From positions 31,206,504 through 31,270,503 of the forward strand of contig NC_051075.1 of the NCBI RefSeq assembly GCF_004664715.2: a DNA stretch of 64,000 nucleotides, in the 5' to 3' direction. The position numbers were made by a program, and so were the translations under genes. Numbering within the stretch: the stretch's first letter is position 1; every line of letters starts with the position of its first letter. This document shows, in pieces, positions 1 to 9,444 of the stretch. A model generated the notes under the pieces. It worked only from the letters and a program-made list of their open reading frames with translations, was not told the origin of the DNA and searched no databases. Source of the stretch: Peromyscus leucopus. Its lineage: Eukaryota > Chordata > Mammalia > Rodentia > Cricetidae.

Positions 1-233
1 AATTAATCCATTTTCATAAATCTATACCTTGCCACATGGCTGGTGGCTTACCGGCATCTTCACATGCTGCTGGTCATGGCGGCAGCTGGCAGTGTCTCTG
101 CCTCAGCCTTCTGCTTCCCAGAATTCTCCTCTCTCCTTGTCCCACCTACTTCCTGCCTGGCCACTGGCCAATCAGTGTTTTATTTATTGACCAATCAGAG
201 CAACAGATTTGACATACAGACCATCCCACAGCA
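1..233 (-). mobile_element. 3' LTR (partial) of a minus-strand class II ERV
   Basis: Read on the minus strand this begins TGCTGTGGGATGG and is followed by a CCAAT-like stretch (GATTGGTCAATAAATAAA), then a GC-rich segment. It is cut off by the window edge. The same sequence occurs as solo LTRs at 8220-8607 and 41278-41654, which fixes the LTR start at position 233. A polypurine tract lies immediately upstream on the minus strand, as expected for a 3' LTR. The family name is not assigned here. Confidence 0.85.
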
Positions 234-255
234 CTTCCCCTTTTCTTTTTTAAAA
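234..255 (-). other. polypurine tract of the minus-strand ERV
   Basis: On the minus strand this is an A/G-only run (AAAAGAAAAGGGGAAG) ending directly at the TG of the LTR. In retroviruses this tract primes plus-strand DNA synthesis, and it confirms the element's orientation. Confidence 0.75.
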
Positions 256-429
256 AAGGAAGGTTTTAACTTTTATACATCTCCAAAGCCAGCTTGGTAT
301 ATTTGGGAATTTGGGCGTAGCTTCTCTTACTACTTCCTGCTGGAGGGGGGCGCTGTATCTTATGGGGACACAAAGAAAATTTTAGGATCATGGAGTAGTC
401 CGTGACTTGAAACGATTCTGGATGTTGGA

Positions 430-708
430 TCATCTGGGCCATGGTGTCATCAGAGACCTTTCAGGTGGTCTTGGCTGGTCAAACCTGATGTATCTTAATC
501 TGGAACAAATCCATAGCCTCTGGCTTTCTGTAGAAACAAAAGCAGAGCCTCCTTTCCAAAGCAACATATCCTTACATCCACATTTTGAAGTCAAGGTACC
601 TTTAAAATATACATTTTGGCATAACTCAACAGCTTTTGTAATCAAATGTTTTTCTTCAGTTACAAATATCAAAGAGAACATAATCCAGATTCTCTGTGTG
701 GTAGCCAT
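430..708 (-). pseudogene. pol: integrase C-terminal domain remnant (ERV pol)
   Basis: The minus-strand reading of 92 codons aligns with the last part of the integrase at 16077-17201. Shared landmarks are VYFK followed by LTS, then a block with a central W(G/K)G, A/S-FVS, a conserved LWI(C/P) and a final I-RF. This is the C-terminal DNA-binding (SH3-like) part of a betaretrovirus-like integrase. The catalytic core is absent. The upstream end is leader or unrelated sequence, so the open frame is a deletion junction and not a gene. Confidence 0.75.
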
Positions 709-1115
709 CTTTATGTGGCTTATTTTTTATATTACCTTGAGCCTATTGCTTTAAACTGCAGCCTTTTAAGCCTGAAACGGCGCTGTGGCTGCTGGCTCCA
801 CCCACTTCAGCTTCCCAACATGGCGGTGGTATGTTTTCCGCCAGCTCTGGGAGCCATCGTGGGTCTATGCTTTTATCCAAGCAGCGTGTAGCCCAGAAAC
901 CTCTTTTTTTGTTTTGTACTAGCAAAGGCTAAATCCACCACGCAGCTTAATGTGCCACTTGCAGAGGCCTCATTCCCGCCATACTGCAGACCGAGCTCTC
1001 ACGCTAGGAACCCGCCAGTAACTCAAACCGGCAGCTGCTGCTCATTTGAGACAATTAGGAAGCTGTTTTTAGCTCCGTTTTAGAATCTTTTCTCAGGTTT
1101 TAGGTGGAAACTCTT

Positions 1116-1134
1116 GCCCTCTCGTTGGGCGCCA
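1116..1134 (-). other. primer-binding site, tRNA-Lys type (minus strand)
   Basis: On the minus strand the sequence starts TGGCGCCCAACG and ends AGGGC. It resembles the complement of the tRNA-Lys(1,2) 3' end used by class II ERVs. It lies 2 bp from an oppositely oriented copy at 1137. Confidence 0.65.
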
Positions 1135-1148
1135 TCTGGCGCCCAACG
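1123..1148. repeat. perfect head-to-head PBS palindrome
   Basis: Two 12-bp arms (CGTTGGGCGCCA and TGGCGCCCAACG) are separated by TC. Each arm is the start of a tRNA-Lys-type primer-binding site, pointing outward in opposite directions. It marks the junction between the minus-strand ERV and the plus-strand unit. Confidence 0.9.
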
Positions 1149-1199
1149 TTCGTGTTACGAATTCATGAAAAAGCTGTTTGCCTGTGGCCTTGTGAGCCC

Positions 1200-1280
1200 C
1201 AACTCAGGCCCAAGCTACACTCAGCCGGTTGTGGTGGCACACGCCGGTAGGATTTGCTGAAGGAGACAGAGGCAGTAGGA
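1200..1280 (+). mobile_element. degraded B1-like SINE segment
   Basis: GGTGGCACACGCC followed by GAGACAGAGGCAG and GTTTGAGGCCGGCCT follows the order of B1 5' landmarks (A-box region and GAGGCAGAGGCAGG block), with substitutions. It sits just before the TGFBR1-like 5' UTR. Confidence 0.5.
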
Positions 1281-1284
1281 TCCG

Positions 1285-1650
1285 GAGTTTGAGGCCGGCC
1301 TAGGAGGTTTGGGAGAAGCTTTGGCCCAAACTGAGCCACAAACAGTGGTGGGACCATGGAAGCAGTGGCTACTGCTCCACGTTGCCAGCTCCTTCTCATC
1401 ATGTTGGTGACTGCGGTGATGCTGCTACCTGGGACGAAGGGTTTACTGCTGCTGGTTCAGAGAAGAATTGCCAGGACCATCGTGTTACAAGAAAGCATAG
1501 GCAAAGGTCAGTTTGGAAAAGCTTGGCAAGACAAATGGTGGGGAAAAATTGCTGTGAAGATTTTCTGTTCTAGGGAAGAATGTTCATGGTTCCGAGAGAC
1601 AGACATTTATCAGACTATGATTGCTCCAAACCACAGAGGAGGCAAAAAAA
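1285..1650 (+). pseudogene. TGFBR1: TGFBR1 (ALK5) spliced cDNA fragment
   Basis: TGFBR1 is the type I TGF-beta receptor, a membrane serine/threonine kinase. The ATG at 1356 is preceded by sequence similar to the TGFBR1 5' UTR (about 1285-1355). It opens a signal-peptide-like frame (MEAVATAP, then LLPGTKG) matching exon 1 up to 1440. At 1441 it switches in the same phase to the start of exon 4: [21 protein letters not shown], then AVKIF with the kinase lysine. Exons 2-3 (ligand-binding, transmembrane and most of the GS region) are absent. After DIYQT it jumps again to IAPNHR, the activation-loop end of exon 6, then loses similarity in an A-run. No introns are present, so it derives from processed RNA. 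Kinase catalytic and activation motifs are missing and it cannot encode a receptor. Identification rests on remembered human and mouse TGFBR1 exon structure; the exon 1/exon 4 join is the strongest part. Confidence 0.85.
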
Positions 1651-1655
1651 AAAAA

Positions 1656-2440
1656 GTCTGCAGGAAACCATGACCATGCCTAACAGTGACTTTGAAATCT
1701 TCAAAAAGATGACAGGATCCTACAACGATGATTCCACATGGACTATGATAAAGCCATTAAGCTGATTAACATCATGGAAAAATCGACTTTGGACTACAAA
1801 CTGCTTAGGACAATTTTGAGATGGCTAGCTGAGATGATCCAGCCTGACTGACTACTTGAACAAGGACTTGAAACAAGCCCTGAACTTTCCTATTATGCAG
1901 AGACTGGACAAATGATACAGGACTTGATGATTAACCCAAAAATTTTCTTTTCAAGATTCCCTAAAGATATCTTCACCCCTAGAAAGCGAAAAGAAAAAGA
2001 GAATATAGATATGAGATAGATCATCGAATCTACTCTGAGAAAAAAGATAAAGAAATAATAGGATAAATAGGTAGATCACTGAATCTACACTGAAGAAAAA
2101 GGGGAAGATATAAAAATGACAAAAGGTAGACTAATGAATCTATTATGAAAAGAAAAGAGAAAGAATATGGATATGATAAGATAAAAAGGGAGATTATGGA
2201 ATTTACTTTTAAAAAGGAACTACTTGTTTTAAACAAGATAAGTAATGAAAATTTTTTGGTCTGAGTTTATCAGACATTACTGGACTGGACATTGTTAATA
2301 TATATAATGGAGTTTTTATCTGAATCTGTCAAATGTTAATGGACTAGACATCATTAATGTAATTTTTGGCTGTATATATTGTATATACTTATTGGATAGT
2401 TTTTTCTTGTATTAGTTATAAGCTTTTTTTAATTTTAGAC
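1656..2440 (+). mobile_element. ERV 3' noncoding interior downstream of the TGFBR1 fragment
   Basis: A-rich noncoding sequence runs from the end of the TGFBR1 similarity to a polypurine tract. It has no long reading frame. Its 3' part (2280-2440, with TATATATTGTATATACTTA and a T-rich run) resembles in style the 3' ends of the two ERVs at 9.4 kb and 19.4 kb. Short imperfect repeats lie at 1986-2216. Confidence 0.6.
1986..2216 (+). repeat. imperfect tandem repeat, about 52-63 bp units
   Basis: Three to four units each contain a GAATCTAC(T/A) core followed by a purine-rich AAAAGA..GATA stretch (near 2025, 2079, 2134 and 2197). Purine-rich tandem repeats of this kind precede the polypurine tract. 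Confidence 0.65.
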
Positions 2441-2454
2441 AAAAAGAGAGGAGA
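2441..2454 (+). other. polypurine tract (plus strand)
   Basis: AAAAAGAGAGGAGA lies immediately before the TG of the LTR at 2455. Confidence 0.75.
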
Positions 2455-2985
2455 TGTGGGGGTATTGTGTTCCCCAAAATATTGTGTACTATAATAAATT
2501 TATCTGGGGTCAGAGAACAGACAGCCACTAGATACAAAGGCTAGAAAATGGTGGCACTCACACCTTTAATCCTAGCATTCCAGAGATAGAAATCCCTCTG
2601 GATCTCTGTGAGTTCAAGGCCACATTGGAAATAGCCAAGCATGGTGACACACCTTTAATCCCAGAAAGCCAGCCTTTAATCCCAGGGAGTGGTGGTAGAA
2701 AGCAAAAAGATATATAAGGCGTGAGGACGAGAAACTAGAAGGCATTTGGCTGGTTAGGCTTTTGGCTGGTTAAGCATTTGGCTGGTTTAGTTCAGCTGAG
2801 ATTCATTCCGGATGAGGACTCAGGGGCCTCCAGTCTGAGGAGACAAGACCAGCTGTGTATCCGGCAAGGTGAGATAGCTGTGGCTTATTCTGTCCCTCTG
2901 ATCTACCAGCATGGACCCCAATAACTCGCCTCAAGTTTGATTTTATTAATAAGAACCTTTAAGATTCCTGCTACATCGACTCAGG
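2455..2985 (+). mobile_element. 3' LTR of the plus-strand ERV unit, with internal B1-like pieces
   Basis: It begins TGTGGGGGTATTGTG, directly after a polypurine tract, and ends with ATTCCTGCTACA (TG...CA). It contains two B1-like segments (ACACCTTTAATCC near 2560 and CACCTTTAATCCCA near 2650), a TATATAAGGCG promoter-like box near 2711, and a TTTTATTAATAAGAACC stretch near the end. No 5' partner LTR is present upstream. Confidence 0.8.
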
Positions 2986-3327
2986 AGACCACATCCTCCC
3001 CCGACATGTATAGACAATTAACAGTTGCTGCAAGAAAAAAATTTCAGTGTTGTAGCTAACCATAAGTTGCCCAGGACTTTATAAGTAACCCATTACCTAG
3101 GCTTCTAGAAACAGCCCAATACAATTTACTGAGCCACAAAGCTTCCACTTGGTGGAGTCACTTCTTTGTTTTTACCCTTGGTGACCTATCTTGGCTTAAT
3201 AGTGGTAAGTAAAAATCAGGAAAAAAAAGTTTACAAAATATAGATACTCAAATTCTGTGATACATGAGGACTGAAGCCAAAATTTGTAAACACTCTTATT
3301 CTTACTCATAAAGTAAAAGAAAATAGT
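2986..3327. other. no gene; unclassified sequence
   Basis: I recognise no reading frame or repeat family here. It could be an older repeat interrupted by the LTR. Confidence 0.4.
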
Positions 3328-3366
3328 GTGTGCACACATGCATGCTTGTGTGCGTGCGTGCGTGCG
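3328..3366. repeat. alternating purine-pyrimidine tract
   Basis: TGTGTGCACACATGCATGC followed by (TGCG)n, a sequence type able to adopt Z-DNA. Confidence 0.7.
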
Positions 3367-3417
3367 AAGCAAAGCCCTTTTTTTAAAATAAAAAATAAAT
3401 TGGGTAGGCAGACATTT

Positions 3418-3418
<1 letters not shown>

Positions 3419-3448
<30 letters not shown>

Positions 3449-3595
3449 GGTTTTTCGAGACAGGGTTTCTCTGTGTAGCTTTGTGCCTTTCCTGGAGCTC
3501 ACTTGGTAGCCCAGGCTGGCCTCAAACTCACAGAGATCCGCCTGGCTCTGCCTCCCAAGTGCTGGGATTAAAGGCGTGCGCCACCAACGCCCGGC
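3419..3595 (-). mobile_element. B1 SINE
   Basis: A T-run (3421-3448) is followed by the reverse complement of B1: GAGACAGGGTTTCTCTGTG, then GGGATTAAAGGCGTGCG and CCACCAACGCCCGGC. The internal TGTGCCTTTCCTGGAGCTCA block is typical of cricetid B1 copies. Short ATTTTC matches flank it as a possible target duplication. Confidence 0.92.
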
Positions 3596-4296
3596 ATTTT
3601 CAAATACCATGATATTCTTAGTCAGCATAGACTTGAACACTTCACACCCCTCTCCCACATCACTATCCCCCTCACAATATCCCAGAGAAAGCGGGCCAAT
3701 CTGTACTCTCAGCTTCTTGGAGGAAGGCAATGAGTGCCTGAGAATGTACAGGCACATAATGAGCCTCACAAGAAACTAGTAGCAAATCTAAGCAATTCAA
3801 TTACTGTGCTCTGTCCATTATCTTTCTTATACCCATGCAGCTTCAGTAAAAGATGATGAACTTATCAGCTATCATTGATTGTTTCCAGAACAAGAACTTG
3901 TATGACTTACCTTATTCAGTAATAACTAAAATAATTTTATTCAGTAATACTTAATAATTCTAACACCAAATCTCATATATCAGAATTACTTCCTAGCAAC
4001 TTTCTAGAAAAACACAGCTTCATTCTGCTGAGCTACATTGTGCTAGATATCTATAAAAATGTAGAACGATGAAGACATGCTTCCAGAAAAATCAAAAAGG
4101 GAAAAGTCTGTGTCAAAATGAAGACAATACAATGTAGATCTTTTCCTTCTCTCAGCCATAGGAGGTTAACATGCAAAGCTGACTGACCACCAGAATGTTA
4201 AGGTTAACATTTTAAGTTTACAAAAAAGGTAGGGGGGAGTGATTCAGCTTTGAAATATATATACATAACATGGACTGAATGGGTTATATTTATATT

Positions 4297-4300
<4 letters not shown>
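3596..4300. other. no gene; unclassified AT-rich sequence
   Basis: No convincing reading frame or repeat family is seen between the B1 and the CT microsatellite. Confidence 0.4.

Positions 4301-4353
<53 letters not shown>
4301..4353. repeat. (CT)n microsatellite
   Basis: About 26 uninterrupted CT units. Confidence 0.97.
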
Positions 4354-4355
<2 letters not shown>

Positions 4356-4616
4356 CCCATTCCCCACATGAACACATATGCACAAGCAATAACAATTAGT
4401 GACAAAAGAGGCCACAAATTTGAAGTAGAGACAGGTCAGTCATATGGGAGGTATTTGAGAGAGGAAAGGAAAGAGAGAAATGTTTTAATTATGTTATAAC
4501 ATCAAAAATAAAATTTCAAAAAATCATGGTGAAAATAAAAACACTAAACATGGAAACATACACATGGAAATGTATTATTTCTTTGACAATCTAGTGAGCT
4601 TAAGTTACAGCAACAA

Positions 4617-5088
4617 GATCCATCCATTTGCCTGCAAACCTCATGATGTCATTGTTTCTCTCTGCTGAGTAGTATTCCATTGTGTATATGTGCCACAATT
4701 TATTTATCCATTCTTCAGTTGAAGGGCATCTAGGTTGTTTCCAGGTTTTGGCTATTACAAACAATGCTGATATGAACATAGCTGAGCCAGTGCTCTTGTG
4801 GTATGATTGAGCATTTCTTGGGTATATGCCCAGGAGTGGTATAGCTGGATCTTGGGGGAGATTGATTTCCATTTTTCTAAGAAAGCACCATATTGATTTC
4901 CAAAGTGGTTGTACAAGCTTGCATTCCCACCAGAAGTGGAGGAGGGTTCCCCTAGTTCCACATCCTCTCCAGCATAAAGTGTCTTCAGTGTTTTTTATCT
5001 TAGCCATTCTGACAGGCATAAGGTGGTATCTCAGAGTTGTTTTGATTTGCATTTCCCTGATGATTAGGGATGTTGAGCAATTCCTTAA
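4617..5088 (-). pseudogene. L1 ORF2 C-terminal fragment
   Basis: The minus-strand reading contains [56 protein letters not shown] and [10 protein letters not shown], the familiar C-terminal region of L1 ORF2p (cysteine-rich region onward). The RT and endonuclease domains are not included. It is the inverted half of the twin-primed insertion. Confidence 0.93.
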
Positions 5089-5564
5089 AGGCCCTGGGTG
5101 GAACGCTGGGAGTCTAATTAGTGAGAAAGAGGAGGGTTTATATGAGCAAGAATTGTTGAAACCAAGGTTGGATAAAGCACAGGGACAAATAACCAAATGA
5201 ATGGAAACACATGAACTATGAACCAAAGGCTGAGGGGCCCCCAACTGGATCAGGCCCTCTGAATAGGTGAGACAGTCGATTGGCTTGATCTGTTTGGGAG
5301 GCATCTAGGCAGTGGTACCAGGTCCTGGGCTCATTGCATGAGTTGGCTGTTTGAAACCAGGGACGCTTGGCTCAATCTGGGAGGAGGGGACTGGACCTGC
5401 CTGGACTGAGTCTATCAGGTTGATCCCAGTCCTCGGGGGAGACCTTGATCTGGAGGAGGTGGGAATGGGGCTGGGCTGGGGGGAAGGGGAGGGGGCAGGA
5501 AGGGAGAGAACAAAGGAATCTGTGGCTATTATGTAGAACTGAATAGTATTGTAAAATAAAAAAT

Positions 5565-5569
<5 letters not shown>

Positions 5570-5621
<52 letters not shown>
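5570..5621. repeat. (AT)n microsatellite at an L1 tail
   Basis: About 25 AT units follow the AAAATAAAAAATAAAATT tail, probably grown from the L1 poly(A) tail. Confidence 0.95.
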
Positions 5622-5625
<4 letters not shown>

Positions 5626-5636
5626 TACAGCAACAA

Positions 5637-7050
5637 ATGCATCGGCATTGATCTGAAAAGAGGTAATGCATTAACCCCATAAAAATTACCCTCATTGCTT
5701 AGATCAGCTTCCCACCCCTTGGACTTCTACTTTTCTGTGCTTTGAATGAGGTCACTTTCTTTTCGTAGAACAGTTTTGTATCAATTATGTCTCTGTTTCT
5801 CTAAAATCCTTCATACTCATACCGTAAGCACTGGTACTGACTTGAGTTCCTCTGGTCCCAAGTTTGGAATTGGAGTAACACTGGATTCTGAAGTGACTAT
5901 CTTTTCTTTCAAGCTAATTTCTACATGGGTTGGGATTTTTCTTTCTTGGCTAGAATTTCATGAACCAGTAACCACTTTCTACATGTGCATTGGGTTTCCC
6001 AGTTCCCATTTGGTTAGGGTACCATTTGTTAGGGTGTTAACAAATTGCAAAAGGTCAGAATTCCACATTTTCCCATGTAAGGATCGCTTGTGCCCACACC
6101 ACATACAGCAGCTCTTTGTGTGTTTCCTGCTGTTGAGCCATTGTGGCAGCCATTGCAAAAGCACACAGTGACAGAAGAGTTTAAGACAATGAATAAAACT
6201 ACCAGAAAGAAAATAATGTCCATTCTAACAAATCTTTAGCTCAGAGTTCATGTAAGAGGATTTGAAACCATGAAGCCACACTTACAAGCCAGACCAGGAT
6301 AAAATTTTCCATGGTCTTTGAGGATCAAACTTAGACAAATAGCATTCTGTTAAACAACATATGGCCCATTTTAGCCTGGTTGTTTCACTGATTGAAATAC
6401 ATCGGGAGGTATTTGGGATGATATAGTCACCATGATGCCTCGGCATCAAGAAATACAGAGCAAGGTAATTTTCCATGATGTTAGTAATATGAATGAGTTC
6501 AAACTGATCTTTATTCTATTGAAGACATAGATAGCATTTTAATAACTGCTGTCAGAGTCACTGATAATTTAATTTACTAATTTTTAATTTGTGTGAATAC
6601 CCATAGGAACAGTTATCACTCCTTTTACACAGAGGGAGCCGTGAAGGTTTGCCTTGGTTTGGAGATTACACTTCAGTCAGAATTTCTGGAGCTTGTCAAT
6701 TTTTAAGTCAAGATCTTGGTAGGAAAGCAAGTTTTGGGACATTTTCAACACAATTTCCATTTTGTGTGAAGTAGTCAGTTATGGAAAAAAATTAAGACCA
6801 GAAATTCTGTCTCTAAAGAAAATCTTACATGGTAATGACACTTAGTGATCAGAGTACAAAAAGAGAGCACATTATGGAGCAAGAATATTACATTTAGATT
6901 AGCTTTGTTCTACCTTTGGGCCCATACTGGTTCCTTCCAGATGACTTGCATGACCTTTTGCCCTATCATTGTTGCTGAAGATTAATTTAGAATGATCTCT
7001 GCTATGATCAATATTATATAACGATTGCTTCTTTTTCTAGGTTAAAGTGT
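5637..7050. other. no gene; unclassified sequence
   Basis: Open frames here are short and unlike any family I know. No repeat boundary is evident. It may be unique sequence or old decayed repeats. Confidence 0.4.
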
Positions 7051-7468
7051 CACTAGGGAGGTCAGAAGATGTGCCAGCTAGTTTTATGTCAAATTCTCAT
7101 AAGCTAGATTCACTCAGAAATGGGGATCCTCAGTTGTAAAAATGCCCCTATCTGATTGGCCTATGGGCTGGACTGTGGTGCCTCTTCTTGATTGACATTG
7201 CCATAGGTGGGCCCATGGCAGTCTTTGGCTGCTAGTCTTGGGTTCTTTATCAAGCACAGCTGAGCTAGCCATGAGGAGCAAGCCTCCCTCCTTAATGACC
7301 TCCTCTTCAGTTTCTTCCTCCAGTTTCCTGCTCTTTTTGAGTTCCTGCTCTATCTTCCATCAGTGGTGGGATTATTACCTGAAAGTATAAGACAGATAAA
7401 CCTTTCCTCCCCAAGTTGCTTTTGGTCAACATATTTTATCACAGCAATAGAAACCCTAGCTAAATAAA
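7051..7468 (+). mobile_element. rodent medium-repeat interspersed element
   Basis: It ends with AAGTTGCTTTTGGTCA, then TTTTATCACAGCAATAGAA and ACCCTAGCTAA. It contains the blocks GAGCTAGCCATGAGGAGCAAGC and AGTTCCTGCTC. The same family appears inverted at 56012-56262. I do not assign a library name. Confidence 0.7.
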
Positions 7469-7859
7469 GGGGGCATTTGTTGAAGGGCATTTATCAATGA
7501 AGCTGTAAATGACAGCATTACTGAGTTGCAGTTTATGTTTGCCTCATTTGATGAGCCCATAATCACACAGAAATGTTCCTAGTAATTTTTTGAAAGAAGG
7601 CAGTGAACCTTGGTTATGAAAGAGGACGGAAACCTAATTGTTTTTCTAGTTCTAGTTCTGTCATGGATTATTTTTATTGTTTTGCTGGTAGATAAGTACA
7701 TAAAACATATCCGATACTGAAACTGTGAAATTTAATGTGAAACTTCACAGTTTGCATTCCAAAAGCTCATTTTGTTATGTGATGTTAGTACTTATTTGCA
7801 AGGCATTTTATAATAACGAATTTTATAATATTTTTAAATTGTCACTTAAATATTACTTG

Positions 7860-8219
7860 AAATAAAAATATAATTTCACCATTTCCCCTTGGCCATTCCT
7901 CCCTCCAACACCTTCCATTTACCACCTTATTCTTTCTCAAATTCATGGCCTCTATAAAAATCTAATTTCTTTGTGTGTGTACAATTTAGAAGTGTATATT
8001 ATATATTACTAATATATATCATATGTATTAATAAGTTTATCAATACAACTGTCACAGTCTGTACAATTTTGTTTATATGTACATGACTTCAGGGGTGACC
8101 TGTTCATACTACACAACCAGTTTTGAGGCTCCTTCCTGTTGAAGGGCATTCCTCACTCCTACTTTCAGAATTCCTTGTTGCATGTAGTTCTTTGTGTAGG
8201 GTTGGAGACTGAGCTTTCC
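7860..8219 (-). mobile_element. L1 3' UTR fragment
   Basis: CATTTCCCCTTGGCC, TTCAAATTCATGGCCTCTAT and a following TGTGTGTA/ATATAT stretch match the reversed style of the Lx 3' UTRs seen at 60.7 kb and 62.5 kb. The solo LTR at 8220 interrupts it. Confidence 0.55.
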
Positions 8220-8607
8220 TGCTGTGGGACGGTCTGTATGTCAAATTGCTCTGATTGGTCAATAAATAAAACACTGATTGGCCAGTGGCCAGGCAGGAAG
8301 TAGGTGGGACAAGGAGAGAGGAGAATTGTGGGAAGCAGAAGGCTGAGGCGGAGAGACACTGCAGCCGCCGCCATGACCAGCAGCATGTGAAGACGCCGGT
8401 AACCCACCAGCCACGTGGCAAGGTATAGATTTATGGAAATGGTTAATTTAAGATAAAAGAACAGTTAGCAAGAAGCCTGCCACGGCCATACAGTTTGTAA
8501 GCAATATAAGTCTCTGTGTTTACTTGGTTGGGTCTGAGCGGCTGTGGGACTGGCGAGTGACAAAGATTTGTCCTGACTGTGGGCAAGGCAGGAAAACTCT
8601 AGCTAAA
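8220..8607 (+). mobile_element. solo LTR (same family as 1-233)
   Basis: It begins TGCTGTGGGACGG and ends CTCTAGCTAAA. It carries GATTGGTCAATAAATAAA, a GC-rich CAGCCGCCGCCATGAC segment and an AGATAAAAGAACAGTTAGC stretch. Flanking hexamers CTTTCC (8214-8219) and CTGTCC (8608-8613) match at 5 of 6 positions, fitting an aged ERVK target duplication. No interior sequence remains, so it arose by LTR-LTR recombination. Confidence 0.85.
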
Positions 8608-8624
8608 CTGTCCCTCTTCTTTGG

Positions 8625-8960
8625 TAACACAGCTATTGTCATTGTCCTCATCCATGTGTTGTTTAGGATGGAGATCATTGACAAAGACCACAATGGATCA
8701 AACGCAGAGAACAAGTGGTTGTGTGGAGATCAGCTATAACTGATACATCCTTAACCCACATCAACACTGGAGGCTCAGCTAACATCATGGAAGAGGCAGT
8801 GGAAAGATGGCCAGAGCCAGAGGAACAGAAAGCCTGCCGACAGTTTTTTATCATGTGTTTCTGGCCAAAAAGTAGAACCTTTAATAGTGGGTAAAATGAG
8901 GGCAATTATACATAGAAATAAGAAAGTCTTGGGTTTTCTTCTTAAAATGTAAAAAAATTT
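8625..8960 (+). mobile_element. L1 3' UTR fragment
   Basis: The order CACAATGGATCAAACGCAGAG, AACTGATACATCCT, CATGGAAGAGGCAGTGGAAAG and GCCAGAGGAACAG follows the sense strand of rodent L1 3' UTRs. It ends in an A/T-rich tail. Confidence 0.65.
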
Positions 8961-9003
8961 AAAATGCATTAAAACATTATATTGTGCATATTATTATGCT
9001 TTG

Positions 9004-9424
9004 TATTGATGTAACCAACCGTCTTATTAAATAAGAAACACAGAAACAATGTAAAAGAGAAAGCCGAGAGGTCAGAGCTCAGAGCTAAAATCTCACCCTT
9101 CCTCCTGCTGTCCCAGCTTCGTGAAAGAGACCTACTTCCTGTCGGTTCGTTTTTTTATAGTATGTTGTTCTGCCTTCTCATTGGTTGTAAACCCAAACAC
9201 ATGACTACCTCGTCACTGTCTGAATGTACAGCCCCCTAGGTCTTAAAGGCATATGTCTCCAATGCTGACTATATCCCTGAACACACAGAGATCTTATGGG
9301 ATTAAAGGCATGTGCCACCACCGCCACACTCTTGCTATGGCTCTAATAGCTCTGACCCCCGGACAACTTTATTTATTAACATACAGTCAAAATAATATTT
9401 CAGTACAATTAGATTACCACCACA
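9004..9424 (-). mobile_element. 3' LTR of the minus-strand ERV
   Basis: On the minus strand it begins TGTGGTGGTAATC and ends GGTTACATCAATA. It carries an AATAAA signal (TTAATAAATAAAG) and a B1-like segment (GGCATGTGCCACC with GGGATTAAAG on the opposite strand). The target duplication puts the end at ...AATA instead of the canonical CA. Confidence 0.93.
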
Positions 9425-9444
9425 TTCCCCCTTTTCTATTTTAA
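9425..9444 (-). other. polypurine tract of the minus-strand ERV
   Basis: On the minus strand AAAATAGAAAAGGGGGAA immediately precedes the 3' LTR. Confidence 0.85.

Larger units (their letters stand above)
234..1134 (-). mobile_element. internally deleted minus-strand ERV interior
   Basis: About 0.9 kb of ERV interior lies between a primer-binding site (1116-1134) and the polypurine tract (234-255). On the minus strand it reads as leader sequence (about 1115-745), then directly into the end of pol (708-430), so gag, protease, RT and most of integrase are missing. No 5' LTR follows the PBS; a plus-strand ERV-like unit abuts it instead. Confidence 0.7.
4602..5636. mobile_element. 5'-inverted (twin-primed) L1 insertion with target duplication
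   Basis: The insertion is flanked by the perfect 15-bp direct repeat AAGTTACAGCAACAA (4602-4616 and 5622-5636). The left part (4617 to about 5088) is L1 ORF2 C-terminal coding sequence on the minus strand. The right part (about 5089-5570) is L1 3' UTR on the plus strand, ending in an A-rich tail and (AT)n. Opposite orientations inside one target duplication are the signature of twin priming. Confidence 0.92.

Noticed and set aside
43..405. Plus-strand 120-codon frame at the window start
   Set aside because: It runs antisense through an LTR and ERV interior and has no family similarity.
1123..1148. Transcription terminator hairpin
   Set aside because: The inverted repeat is explained by two opposed primer-binding sites and there is no bacterial context.
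1356..1673. Functional short TGFBR1-like kinase or decoy
   Set aside because: Ligand-binding, transmembrane, catalytic-loop and DFG regions are missing and similarity ends in an A-run. It is a pseudogene fragment.
4600..5304. Single 234-codon protein on the minus strand
   Set aside because: Its N-terminal third is antisense L1 3' UTR fused across the inversion point to ORF2; it is not one protein.
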